Source: Burkholderiales bacterium (lineage in GTDB: Bacteria; Pseudomonadota; Gammaproteobacteria; Burkholderiales; SG8-41). Taken from it: a stretch of DNA of 25,777 bases. Positions 1 to 8,055 of the stretch are shown piece after piece (within the stretch, counting starts at the first letter, position 1; every line of letters starts with the position of its first letter). The notes under the pieces were generated by a model. It was not told where the DNA came from and did not search any database. It saw nothing but the letters and a program-made list of their open reading frames with translations. The stretch covers positions 1 to 25,777 of the forward strand of contig JAIESJ010000245.1 in assembly GCA_019746155.1 (NCBI GenBank). The letters run 5' to 3'. Both the position numbers and the translations under genes were made by a program.

Positions 1-1
1 C

Positions 2-2680
2 GCCGCATTATCCCGGGGTCCCGATGCCGATCCGCTCGAAGAGCTCTTCGCTGACCGTGCGTTTTGCGCGATGCTGGATGAATATGCCGGTTTGCTTGCC
101 CTGAGAGACACCCAGACCGACCGGGAATTTTCAGGGCGTCTTGCGAGGGCCGCAGCGGTCATGGATCATGCGTCGCGCTTTGATGCCACGCGGTCAGTCG
201 TGTTTACAGACAAAGGCGAGCTCCGCAAGCGGAAAGCGCCCAGGAAACCCTCGCCGCGGCTGGGCGCAGCGGGCGAGTCGAGACTGGTGGCGTTGCACGA
301 AGCAATTGGTGCGCGCCTGACCGCGACCGTGAGTTTCCTGAACGAGCGGCGCCACTACGCCTTCAACCGTGCAGTGCTCGCCTGCGGCACGCGCCTGCTC
401 GATACCTACCAAGCGCTCAAGGCCGAGCAGCAATGCCTCGACTACAACGACCTCGAATGGCGCGCCTACGAGCTACTGAATCACAGCGACTACGCCGAGT
501 TCATGCAGTACAAGCTCGATTCGCGCTACAGGCACATCCTGCTCGACGAGTTCCAGGACACCAACCCGCTGCAGTGGCGCATTCTGCTGGGCTGGCTCAA
601 TGCCGCGGTTGCGACCGATCTCAGGCCCACCGTGTTCCTGGTCGGTGATCCCAAGCAGGCGATTTATCGCTTCCGCCGCGCCGATCCGCGGCTGTTCAAC
701 GTGGCAGCAGAATTCCTCGAGCGCGAATTCGGCGCCGTCCGCCTTGAGCAGCGCGAATCGCGCCGCAACGCGCCGGCATTGCTGGATGTTGTTAATGAAT
801 TGTTTTTAAATGAAAATATTTTCAAATCGGATTTCCGGGCGCATTTTGCCCACGATCAGACCCGGCCCGGCCGCATCGAAGTGCTGCCGCTGCAAGAGGC
901 GGCGCAGCCCGTCGCTGAACGCAGCCCCGACACCCGATCCGCAATCCTGCATTTGCGCAATCCGCTGTCGCAGCCGTACCGTGAAGAGGAGGTGGCCCGC
1001 GAGACCGAGGCGCAACAGTTTGCCGCAAAAGTGGGCGAAATCGTCGGCGCCTGGCAAGTGAAGGACAAGGACGGCGGAACCCGCGCTGCCGAGTATCGCG
1101 ACATCATGGTACTGGTGCGCCGGCGTACCCATCTTGCGGTCTATGAGCGCGCCCTGCGGCAGGCGCACATTCCCTATGTGACTTCGCGCCAGGGCGGATT
1201 GCTCGACACGCTCGAGGCGAGCGACCTCGCCGCGCTGCTCGAATTCCTGATCGTGCCGTTCGCCGATCTCAAGCTGGCGCAGGTGCTGCGCTCGCCGGTG
1301 TTCAGCTGCCCGGACGCCGACCTGATGGCGCTCGCCGCACTGGGCGAAGGCACATGGTGGAGCGGGCTGAATCGGCTTGTGGGCAACGGCGACGCCAGCG
1401 CGGCGCTGTCGCGCGCTCACCGGCTGCTCTCCGGCTGGATGACGCTGGTCGACAAGCTGCCGGTGCACGATTTGCTCGACCGCATCTATTTCGAATCCGG
1501 ATTGCCCGGGCGCTACGCCGCCGCGGTGCCCGACTCGATGCGATTGGCGGTGCTCTCCAATTTGCGCGCATTCATGGAACTTGCGCTGGCGATCGATGCC
1601 GGGCGCTATCCGAGCCTGCCGCGCTTCATCGCGCACCTTGCGGAAATGAGAAGCGGCGCCGACGAGGAGGCGCCGGCAGAAGGTGTGGCTGCCGACGGCG
1701 GCAATGCGCTGCGCATCTACACCGTGCACGGCGCAAAAGGCCTGGAGGCGCCCGTCGTCTTCATTCTCGATGCCCACTTTGCCGCGCCGGTCGACCGCGG
1801 CTACGACGTACTCATCGACTGGCCGCCGGGCGAAGAGCGGCCGCGCCATTTCTCGCTTTACACGGTGTTGCGGGAAAGAGTCGCGGCCCACGAGCCGCTG
1901 TTCGACGCCGAAGCCGGCATCGCTGCGCGCGAGAACCTCAATCTGCTCTACGTCGCGATGACGCGCGCCAGGCAGGCGCTGATCGTCAGCGGCTCGCCGA
2001 ACCGGAAAGCCGACGACTCGTGGTACAGGAAGGTCGAGCGCGCCTGCGCCGCGGCAGGCGCAGCCGTTGCCAGGCGCCCGGTGCTGCCGATTGCGACGGG
2101 AATGAACCCCGAAGAAGACATTCGCTCTGCCTCGATTGAGGAGGCCAAGGGTGGGAATCAAACCATCACAGATGCCCTGCGCAAACCGCTCACAGTCGGC
2201 GAGCGCAAGCCTTTCGTCGACACTCCCGCGATCCGCTACGGCACGCGCTTTCACCTGTTGATGGAAAAACTGACCGCAGCGCCGACGCCGCCGGCGAAGG
2301 AGGCCTTGCGCCGGACGCTCGGCATTCCCGAGCCCGATTTCGACCGTCTTCACGACGCAGCGCTGAAACTTCTGGGTAACCCCCGGCTGCGCAGGTTTTA
2401 CGATCCTGCGCAGTTCGTCTCTGCGTCGAACGAAATGTCTTTCAGCGACGGCGGGGTTTCGCGCATCGACCGGCTGGTCGAATTCGACGACGCGGTGTGG
2501 GTGATCGACTACAAGACGGGCGAAAGCGTCACGCCCGATACCGCGGCGCGCGCCGCAGCGCGCTATCGCCCGCAGATCGACGCTTATCGCGCGGCGATGC
2601 GCCGTGCGTTTCCCGGAAAGGCGGTACACGGCCTGATCGTGTTCCGCGACGGTGTGACGCACGAGTTTGTGGAACGATAG
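2..2680 (+). CDS. AddA/RecB-like UvrD-family helicase with C-terminal PD-(D/E)XK nuclease (5' end outside window)
   Basis: Superfamily 1 ATP-dependent helicase-nuclease that would process double-strand breaks for recombination. The frame is open from base 2 with no stop, and the Walker A motif that must lie further N-terminal is absent, so the true start is upstream of the window. Counting from the first Met in the window (base 71): motif II DEFQDT at about 159-164, motif III VGDPKQAIYRF at 191-201, motif V YTVHGAKGLE at about 550, and motif VI LLYVAMTRAR at about 625. The C-terminal nuclease shows YGTRFHLLME at 723, RIDRL at 798 and VIDYKTG at 811 (Asp813 and Lys815 as likely catalytic residues), then YRPQIDAY. 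This order of helicase then nuclease fits AddA; a RecB assignment cannot be excluded. An AddB-like partner would be expected just upstream, outside the window. An AT-rich patch at about 787-835 lies inside the frame and does not break it. Confidence 0.93.
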   Translation, partial: AALSRGPDADPLEELFADRAFCAMLDEYAGLLALRDTQTDREFSGRLARAAAVMDHASRFDATRSVVFTDKGELRKRKAPRKPSPRLGAAGESRLVALHEAIGARLTATVSFLNERRHYAFNRAVLACGTRLLDTYQALKAEQQCLDYNDLEWRAYELLNHSDYAEFMQYKLDSRYRHILLDEFQDTNPLQWRILLGWLNAAVATDLRPTVFLVGDPKQAIYRFRRADPRLFNVAAEFLEREFGAVRLEQRESRRNAPALLDVVNELFLNENIFKSDFRAHFAHDQTRPGRIEVLPLQEAAQPVAERSPDTRSAILHLRNPLSQPYREEEVARETEAQQFAAKVGEIVGAWQVKDKDGGTRAAEYRDIMVLVRRRTHLAVYERALRQAHIPYVTSRQGGLLDTLEASDLAALLEFLIVPFADLKLAQVLRSPVFSCPDADLMALAALGEGTWWSGLNRLVGNGDASAALSRAHRLLSGWMTLVDKLPVHDLLDRIYFESGLPGRYAAAVPDSMRLAVLSNLRAFMELALAIDAGRYPSLPRFIAHLAEMRSGADEEAPAEGVAADGGNALRIYTVHGAKGLEAPVVFILDAHFAAPVDRGYDVLIDWPPGEERPRHFSLYTVLRERVAAHEPLFDAEAGIAARENLNLLYVAMTRARQALIVSGSPNRKADDSWYRKVERACAAAGAAVARRPVLPIATGMNPEEDIRSASIEEAKGGNQTITDALRKPLTVGERKPFVDTPAIRYGTRFHLLMEKLTAAPTPPAKEALRRTLGIPEPDFDRLHDAALKLLGNPRLRRFYDPAQFVSASNEMSFSDGGVSRIDRLVEFDDAVWVIDYKTGESVTPDTAARAAARYRPQIDAYRAAMRRAFPGKAVHGLIVFRDGVTHEFVER

Positions 2681-2898
2681 GCCTGCGAGTTGCTGGTCCG
2701 CGCCCCGAGACCGGCGGGCCGATTGACGGTAAGATGCTGTCCGTATTCGATATCCCCAGGACGCGAAGACCCGATGGCAATAACCCCCTCCCAGGGCCCC
2801 CTCGCCTGCTGCGCAGACTCTCCCCCTTGAAGAGGAGGAGTTTCAGGCGTGCTGCTCACTTGCTTATGTTCACGAATTTATGAGGCACGATACTAGAA

Positions 2899-4524
2899 AT
2901 GTTTTCCGCCGCTTACCGCTGGATCGATGACAACATCCTCGAACTCGGGCGCGAGCTGCGGCTGTCGTACCTGCCGCCGCTCATGGTCTACATGGCGGCC
3001 GGCGTCTCGGGACTCACGGGCATCGTCGGTACTTTCTTCGTCAAGGACTACCTCGGGCTTTCGGCCGCCTTCATCGCGGCGCTGGGGTTCTGGGCCGGCA
3101 TTCCGTGGGCGCTCAAGATGCCGCTCGGCCACCTGGTGGACCTCGTCTGGCGCTGGAAGGGCCTGCTGGTCTACCTGGGCGCGGCGCTGATCGCGGTGAG
3201 TTTGCTGATCATGGTGGGGCTCATCGGCGACCGCGCGGCGATGGCCGCGGTGATGCCGGTGGAAGCGTGGTACGTGCTGAGCGTGCTGCTGTCGCCCGTC
3301 GGCTACGTGATCCAGGACGCGGTGGCTGACGCCATGACGGTGGAAGCCGTGCCGCGGGTGGACGCGCAGGGCCGGCCCATCGACGCCGAGCGCCGCAAGC
3401 TCATGCACACCACCATGCAGACGCTGGGGCGGGTGGCCATCATCGGCGGCTCGGTGCTGGTGGCGCTCATCAATCTTTATGTCTTCTCCGGCGTGCATCA
3501 GCTGGCGGAAGCCGAGAAGACCGGCATCTACCGCGACATTTATCTGATGGCGCTTTCGATTCCCGCCATTTCGGTGCTGGGCGTGGTGATCGCCTCGGTA
3601 TTGAAGGCGCGCGACAGGCGCCGGCTGCTCGCGCGCGGTCTGAGCAGACAGGAAGTCAAGACACTGCTTGCCGAGCCCGAGGAACTGCCCGCGCCCAACT
3701 GGTGGATTCTCGGCGGCAGCCTGCTGTTCGTGGTCTTTACACTGGTCATGGGCTTGGGCGATTTCCGCTACAACCAGGAAATCATTTTCGCCGGCTCGTT
3801 TGCCATTGTCGCTTTCCTGATTGCGCGCCTGACGCGCGTGCTCGACCCGGAAGCGCGTGCCACGCTGGTTGGCACCGCCATCGTCATTTTCATTTTCCGC
3901 GCCATTCCCGGACCCGGCGAAGGCGTTACCTGGTGGATGATCGACGAACTCGGCTTCGACCAGCAGTTCCTGTCGGTGCTGTCGCTGATTGCGAGCGCGC
4001 TGACGCTCGCCGGCATGTTCATTTTCCGGCGCTTCATGGCCGAGCGCTCCATTGCCTACGTGGTGGGCTTTCTCACGGTAGTCGGCACGGCGTTGTCATT
4101 GCCCATCGTCGGCATGTATTTCGGCCTGCACCACTGGACCATGGCGGTGACCGGCGGTGTGGTCGACGCGCGCTTCATCGCGCTGGTGAATACCGCTCTG
4201 GAATCGCCGCTGGGCCAGATCGCCATGATTCCGATGCTGGCGTGGATCGCGCGCTGCGCGCCGTCGAACCTCAAGGCGACTTATTTCGCGGTGATGGCGT
4301 CCTTCACCAACCTTGCGTTATCGCTTTCCCAGCTCGGCACCAAGTATCTCAACGAGATTTTCGTCATCACCCGTGAAGTGAGGGATCCCATCAGCGGCGC
4401 GATCCGTATGCCGGCCGATTACAGCGATCTCGGCATGCTGCTCATCGTGCAGATGGCGATCGGGCTGGCATTGCCGCTGGCCGCGATTCTTTTCGCCCGG
4501 GTCACCCGGTTCCGCAGCGCGTAG
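2899..4524 (+). CDS. BT1/folate-biopterin transporter-like MFS membrane protein
   Basis: Polytopic inner-membrane carrier of 541 residues with about 12 hydrophobic segments and charged cytoplasmic loops. The segment GYVIQDAVADAMTVEAVP at residues 135-152 matches the conserved QD-x-x-x-D-A-x-x-V-E region of the BT1 (folate-biopterin transporter) branch of the major facilitator superfamily. The N-terminal cytoplasmic tail is followed by PLMVYMAAGVSGLTGIVGTF, a first membrane segment. Known BT1 members carry folates or pterins in trypanosomatids, plants and cyanobacteria. Bacterial members are mostly uncharacterised, so the substrate here is inference. ATG 2899 is preceded by GAGG at 2882-2885, a modest ribosome site. 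It is separated from the helicase gene by 218 bases and is probably transcribed on its own. A generic MFS permease is the alternative. Confidence 0.8.
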   Translation: MFSAAYRWIDDNILELGRELRLSYLPPLMVYMAAGVSGLTGIVGTFFVKDYLGLSAAFIAALGFWAGIPWALKMPLGHLVDLVWRWKGLLVYLGAALIAVSLLIMVGLIGDRAAMAAVMPVEAWYVLSVLLSPVGYVIQDAVADAMTVEAVPRVDAQGRPIDAERRKLMHTTMQTLGRVAIIGGSVLVALINLYVFSGVHQLAEAEKTGIYRDIYLMALSIPAISVLGVVIASVLKARDRRRLLARGLSRQEVKTLLAEPEELPAPNWWILGGSLLFVVFTLVMGLGDFRYNQEIIFAGSFAIVAFLIARLTRVLDPEARATLVGTAIVIFIFRAIPGPGEGVTWWMIDELGFDQQFLSVLSLIASALTLAGMFIFRRFMAERSIAYVVGFLTVVGTALSLPIVGMYFGLHHWTMAVTGGVVDARFIALVNTALESPLGQIAMIPMLAWIARCAPSNLKATYFAVMASFTNLALSLSQLGTKYLNEIFVITREVRDPISGAIRMPADYSDLGMLLIVQMAIGLALPLAAILFARVTRFRSA

Positions 4525-4582
4525 CTTTCCCGTGCCCTATACTAAGTGCGCCTGACGCGGCCAATAAAGGGAGAATTCAGCC

Positions 4583-4666
4583 ATGAGTGACACCATCAAG
4601 TATGTGCTCGACGAAGCCGAACTGGCGATGGCGCTCGCCGGCCTACCTTCGGTCAAGGCGGCATAG
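4583..4666 (+). pseudogene. Truncated gene start, TrpB-like N-terminus (27 codons)
   Basis: ATG at 4583 opens a 27-codon frame beginning MSDTIKYVLDEAEL, which resembles the first residues of TrpB2-type (TrpB-like) PLP-dependent tryptophan synthase beta proteins. It then diverges and stops at 4666. It keeps a credible Shine-Dalgarno (AAAGGGAG, 4566-4573) and a -10-like TATACT at 4538-4543, so the front of a gene seems to be preserved while its body is gone. The next bases hold only a repeat-like hairpin. The homology rests on about a dozen residues recalled from the family. A genuine short peptide gene is the alternative. Confidence 0.4.
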
Positions 4667-4741
4667 CCGCCACTCCGGGCATTGACATCCCCGGTGCGCG
4701 CGGCTAACGGCGGCGCCATCATGGCGTTTGCGAATGTGTTT

Positions 4742-4800
4742 TGTGATTCCGGCGCAAGCGGGTACTGAAGAACCGGTGCGCGCGAAAGCGCCGGTCAGGA
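4742..4800. repeat. Degenerate intergenic hairpin repeat
   Basis: Bases GTGATTCCGGCGCAAGCGGG resemble the ATTCCGGCG-type intergenic repeats widespread in beta- and gammaproteobacteria. They are followed by an imperfect hairpin at 4772-4795 (ACCGG..CGC paired with GCG CCGGT, loop GCGAAA, two-base bulge). No T-run follows, so a terminator role is doubtful. It lies between the truncated TrpB-like start and the MDR gene. Low confidence as a repeat family member without a genome comparison. Confidence 0.35.
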
Positions 4801-4844
4801 AATCGAAGCGGCGCAGCGGAAAATAACCCCTTGGATGAAATGGC

Positions 4845-5828
4845 ATGAGCGTAACCATGAAATCATGCTGGATCGTTACCCGTGATTACCAAGCCGTACT
4901 CGAATTTCGCGAGGTGCCCGTGCCGCAGCCCGGCGCCGGCGAGATCGTGGTGCGCGTGCACGCCACGGCGCTGAACCGCGGCGAGCTGATCGTGGGCAGC
5001 GTGCTTCACGGCGGCAAGGAGAAAATCGGCGGCACCGAGGCGGCGGGCGAAGTGCACGCCGTGGGCGAGGGCGTGACCTCCGTCCGGCGCGGCGACCGCG
5101 TGATGGGCCGCGCGCGCGGCGGCTTTGCCGAATACGCCGTGATGGATGCGCGCCAGGCGATGCCGGTGCCGCCGCGCTTTTCATGGGAGCAGGCCGCCGC
5201 GGTTCCCGTCGCCTTCCTCACCGCGTATGAAATGCTCTTCGAACACGGCCGGCTGCAACCCGACGAGTGGTTGTTGGTGACCGGCGCCTCCTCGGGCGTG
5301 GGCGTGGCGAGCGTCCAGATGGCGAAAGTGATTGGCGCGAACGTGATCGGCACTTCGGGTTCCGTGGAGAAACTGGCGAGGCTCAAGGCCATCGGCCTCG
5401 ACGCCGGCATCGCGACGCGCGCGCCGGATTTTGCCGCCCGGGTGAAGGAGATCACCGGCAGCAAGGGCGCCGATCTCGTCGTCAACTGCGTCGGTGGCTC
5501 GGTGTTTGCGGAGTGCATGCGGGCGCTCGCCTACCAGGGCAGGCTCGCGACCGTGGGCTACGTCGATCGCGTGATGAAAAGCGAGATCGACCTCGAAGTG
5601 CTGCACACCCACCGTTACGTGGTGTTCGGCGTCTCGAATGCCAGGCTGGGTTCCGAACAGCGCGCGCAGACCGTGCGCGGCTTCGTGCGCGACGTTTTGC
5701 CCGCCATCGCGGAAGGGCAAATTAACCCATTGATTGATAAAGAATATTCTTTCGACGATTTGCCCGCCGCGAAGGCCTGCATGGAGGCGAACGCGCAGGT
5801 CGGGAAAGTCGTGGTGCGGGTGATGTAG
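4845..5828 (+). CDS. Zinc-free MDR-family NAD(P)H oxidoreductase (quinone oxidoreductase-like)
   Basis: Cytosolic medium-chain dehydrogenase/reductase of 327 residues, about the usual size for quinone oxidoreductases. The N-terminal GroES-like domain contains GAGEIVVRVHATALNRGEL and the conserved G-T-E-x-A-G-E stretch. The Rossmann fold carries GASSGVGVASVQ from residue 147, a nucleotide-binding A-x-x-G-x-x-G variant. The catalytic and structural zinc cysteines of alcohol dehydrogenases are missing, which points to the quinone oxidoreductase/crotonyl-CoA-reductase-like branch; the substrate cannot be named. Start: ATG 4845 is used, but ATG 4857 (giving MKSCWIVT) is equally possible, because neither has a clear Shine-Dalgarno. 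It stands alone, convergent with the LysR gene at 6140. Confidence 0.85.
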   Translation: MSVTMKSCWIVTRDYQAVLEFREVPVPQPGAGEIVVRVHATALNRGELIVGSVLHGGKEKIGGTEAAGEVHAVGEGVTSVRRGDRVMGRARGGFAEYAVMDARQAMPVPPRFSWEQAAAVPVAFLTAYEMLFEHGRLQPDEWLLVTGASSGVGVASVQMAKVIGANVIGTSGSVEKLARLKAIGLDAGIATRAPDFAARVKEITGSKGADLVVNCVGGSVFAECMRALAYQGRLATVGYVDRVMKSEIDLEVLHTHRYVVFGVSNARLGSEQRAQTVRGFVRDVLPAIAEGQINPLIDKEYSFDDLPAAKACMEANAQVGKVVVRVM

Positions 5829-6139
5829 CGCGGCCCGCGACGCGCTAGCCCGCATGTTTCACGCTTGGCCCGGTTTTCGGGAGGCGGGGGGGATTGCTGA
5901 TGGAAACGGCTGCGGCATCTGATTACCGAGATGTACGGCGAGTAGCGGAGTGCCCGCCCTTGACTGGCCCGATTGCGGGTGGCGCGCGCTCCCCGCAAGC
6001 GGGTGGCTTCGCCGCTAACGAGTCCGCGCGCTTCTGCCGACACCCCGGCTCACGCGGCAAGTTGTAGGTCGGCAATCCTTTGCCGATAAGCCTACAATTA
6101 AAGCCGGCCGGGGAGAAGGCCATTCTCTAAGCGAAGAGG
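5829..6139. other. Convergent intergenic region without a recognisable gene
   Basis: These 311 bases lie between two convergent genes. I find no supportable coding frame on either strand. The only clear structure is the TTGTAGG/CCTACAA hairpin near the right end, listed separately. The rest is GC-rich sequence with short imperfect dyads (for example GCGGGTGG and CCCGC segments around 5970-6010). Confidence 0.6.
6062..6097. repeat. Two-step inverted repeat, REP-like or terminator of the LysR gene
   Basis: TTGTAGG (6062-6068) pairs with CCTACAA (6091-6097), and an inner CGGCAA pairs with TTGCCG, giving a hairpin with a small internal loop. Sequences of the form GTAGGTCGG...CCTAC are familiar as dispersed intergenic repeats in betaproteobacteria; that is a recollection, not a search result. 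It lies 42 bases beyond the stop of the minus-strand LysR gene and could act as its terminator, although no clean T-run accompanies it. Confidence 0.5.
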
Positions 6140-7075
6140 TTAGCTGGACAGGTTGATACGAGAGATATCTCTGATGCGCCTCGTGTTGTTTTTACGGGGG
6201 GCGACCATATCGATGAAATCCTGAACATATTTTCGCACTGGTATATCGTTCTGCACGATTATGGAGGCGATGGTGGGCTCAAATATATGGCTTACATTCA
6301 GCACTCTTAAGCCATTATCAGACTTTGAATCGACGGCGACTGTTGGCACGACTGCTATTCCAAAGCCCAGCTGAACATATCTTTTGATGATTTCGATATC
6401 CAGCGCACGCATCACGATGTCGGGCCGCAGACCATAAGAAGCAAAGCGCTCGGCAACGAGATTGCCAAGCCTTGATCCCGGCCCGGTCGTAATGAGCGGA
6501 TATTGCGCAATGACTTCGAGCGAGGGCCGGCGTTGGCTCAAGAGCGGATGTTCAGGCGGGGTGATCACGCAATGGTGCACCCTGAAGCATGGGATACTTA
6601 CTAAGCCAGGAGCGAGATCGATCGGTGTGGTGCCCACTCCCAGATCGGCTTCTCCAGTCGAAACCCAATAAGCGATCTCATGGGGGCTTCCCTGAAGCAG
6701 ATGAATTGTGACCCGGGGATATTTTTTTCTGAATTGCTTGAATATTGAGGTCAAAATGTAACGGGCGTGCACATGCGTTGTTGCGATAACCAGTTCTCCT
6801 TTGGAGAGATCGCCCGCATCTGCAAGAATCTGCTTCAGTGTTTCCACTTCCTTCAAGATTCGCCGTGCTGTGGGCAGTATTGTCTGCGCCCCGTCGGTCA
6901 GGCCAATCACCCGGTTTCGCCGCCGCACCAGCAGTTGGGTTCTAAGTTCATCTTCCAAGAGCTTCAGTTGCTTGCTTACACCGGGCTGCGAGGTGTGAAG
7001 CTTTGATGCGGCCTTTGTGATACTAAAGTTTTCATCCACAATCGTGCAGAGATAGCGAAGTTGCTGAAGTTTCAT
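6140..7075 (-). CDS. CysB-like LysR-family transcriptional regulator
   Basis: 311-residue LysR-type regulator. The N-terminal winged helix-turn-helix (residues 1-65) reads MKLQQLRYLCTIVDENFSIT then KAASKLHTSQPGVSKQLKLL, which resembles the CysB/Cbl subgroup. The rest is the periplasmic-binding-protein-like effector domain. The gene is transcribed away from the dehydratase/CoA-transferase operon and shares a 115-base intergenic region with it, the classic layout for a LysR regulator of its neighbour. Its effector is probably the acid or CoA ester handled by that operon (inference). Base composition is clearly less GC-rich than flanking genes such as the MDR gene, a hint of horizontal acquisition. 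The start ATG at 7075 is the usual family start (MKLQQLRYL). Confidence 0.92.
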   Translation of the reverse strand: MKLQQLRYLCTIVDENFSITKAASKLHTSQPGVSKQLKLLEDELRTQLLVRRRNRVIGLTDGAQTILPTARRILKEVETLKQILADAGDLSKGELVIATTHVHARYILTSIFKQFRKKYPRVTIHLLQGSPHEIAYWVSTGEADLGVGTTPIDLAPGLVSIPCFRVHHCVITPPEHPLLSQRRPSLEVIAQYPLITTGPGSRLGNLVAERFASYGLRPDIVMRALDIEIIKRYVQLGFGIAVVPTVAVDSKSDNGLRVLNVSHIFEPTIASIIVQNDIPVRKYVQDFIDMVAPRKNNTRRIRDISRINLSS

Positions 7076-7080
7076 GATTT

Positions 7081-7109
7081 TTCCAGTAGATGGTTTCGTT
7101 ATACTGGAA
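7081..7109. promoter_or_regulatory. Perfect 8-bp inverted repeat, candidate LysR operator
   Basis: TTCCAGTA (7081-7088) and TACTGGAA (7102-7109) form a perfect dyad with a 13-base spacer in the divergent region. It starts 6 bases upstream of the LysR start codon and ends 82 bases before the dehydratase gene. Position and symmetry fit a LysR recognition site used for autorepression and divergent activation. A weak plus-strand promoter may follow (TTGATG at 7124-7129, ATAGAG at 7147-7152, 17-base spacer). Binding is inferred. Confidence 0.5.
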
Positions 7110-7190
7110 TAATAAAAGATTTCTTGATGGAATGCCCCCGCCCTTGATAGAGTCCCCGGGATTTTTCGTGGTGATTTTCAAGGAGGGGGC

Positions 7191-8042
7191 ATGAGTCAGG
7201 ATCTGGAGTCCTTAAAAAAATGGATCGGTGAGCGGGAGACGGCGATTGATTACATCACGATCCCCGCCGTCCACCGATTGGCGGCGATGCTTGACCGCGA
7301 CGACCCGTTTCCCAAACATGGGGATCCATTTCCGATCGGCTGGCACGCTATTCTTTTCCCTCGGATAGCCCGCCAGTCGCAGATTGGTCCTGACGGGCAT
7401 CCGCAGCGTGGGGATTTTCTTCCCCCGGTTCCGCTGCCGAGGAGGATGTTCGCGGGCAAGCGCGTGACGTTCCGCAGCGATCTTCGGGTCGGTGATGAAG
7501 TCCGTCGCGAGTCGGTGATCCAAGACGTGGAGTTGAAGCAGGGCCGTACCGGGCAGATGGTCTTCGTGACGGTGAAGACTGATATACATAGCCCACGGGG
7601 ACTCGCTATCACCGAAGAGCAAAAGATCGTATACAGGGAAGCGCCGGACCCCAAAGTACCGCCTCCGCCGCCGCAGACGGCGCCAGCTCAAGCAAAATGG
7701 GAGAAAGTCATTTCGCCCGATCCGGTTCTGCTGTTTCGATATTCCGCCCTGACCTTCAACGGGCACAGAATTCACTATGATCTTCCCTACGTTACTCAAA
7801 TTGAGGGCTATCCGGGTCTCATTGTTAACGGGGGGCTGAGTACGCTGTTGGTGTTTGAACTCGCCCGCCAACATGTCCCCAAGCCGGTTGTCCGCTTCTC
7901 CTCGCGCAACGTTCGGCCTTTGATCGTAAGCGACCGTTTGCATGTATGCGGGACGCCATCACCTGATAACAAGAGTGCGAAGCTGTGGGTCACGAACCAT
8001 GAGGGAGCCCTGGCTCTGACCGCGGATGCGGAGTTTGCCTGA
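7191..8042 (+). CDS. FAS1-like/mesaconyl-C4-CoA-hydratase-like hot-dog dehydratase
   Basis: 283-residue double hot-dog protein of the MaoC/HTD2-like group that includes mesaconyl-C4-CoA hydratase and itaconyl-CoA hydratase homologues. These add or remove water across the double bond of short dicarboxylyl-CoA esters. The N-terminal hot-dog half includes HGDPFPIGWHAILFPR. The C-terminal half holds the active-site-like stretch FRYSALTFNGHRIHYD, with His195 as the likely catalytic residue, followed by YVTQIEGYPGLIVNG. The start has a strong Shine-Dalgarno (AAGGAGGGGG just before ATG 7191). It is the first gene of a plus-strand operon and lies close to the CoA-transferase, which would supply its CoA-ester substrate. 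The exact substrate is not determined by sequence. Confidence 0.85.
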   Translation: MSQDLESLKKWIGERETAIDYITIPAVHRLAAMLDRDDPFPKHGDPFPIGWHAILFPRIARQSQIGPDGHPQRGDFLPPVPLPRRMFAGKRVTFRSDLRVGDEVRRESVIQDVELKQGRTGQMVFVTVKTDIHSPRGLAITEEQKIVYREAPDPKVPPPPPQTAPAQAKWEKVISPDPVLLFRYSALTFNGHRIHYDLPYVTQIEGYPGLIVNGGLSTLLVFELARQHVPKPVVRFSSRNVRPLIVSDRLHVCGTPSPDNKSAKLWVTNHEGALALTADAEFA

Positions 8043-8055
8043 GCGGATCTATGCC

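Noticed and set aside
806..2662. Long minus-strand open frame (618 codons) opposite the helicase gene
   Set aside because: It is the antisense shadow of a strongly coding GC-rich gene. Its translation is Arg/His/Gly-rich without any recognisable domain, while the plus frame carries all helicase motifs.
2780..2845. C-rich then G-rich tract between the helicase and BT1 genes (CTCCCCCTTGAAGAGGAGGAG)
   Set aside because: Only an imperfect hairpin without a T-run. It may be a degenerate dispersed repeat, but the evidence is too weak for a feature.
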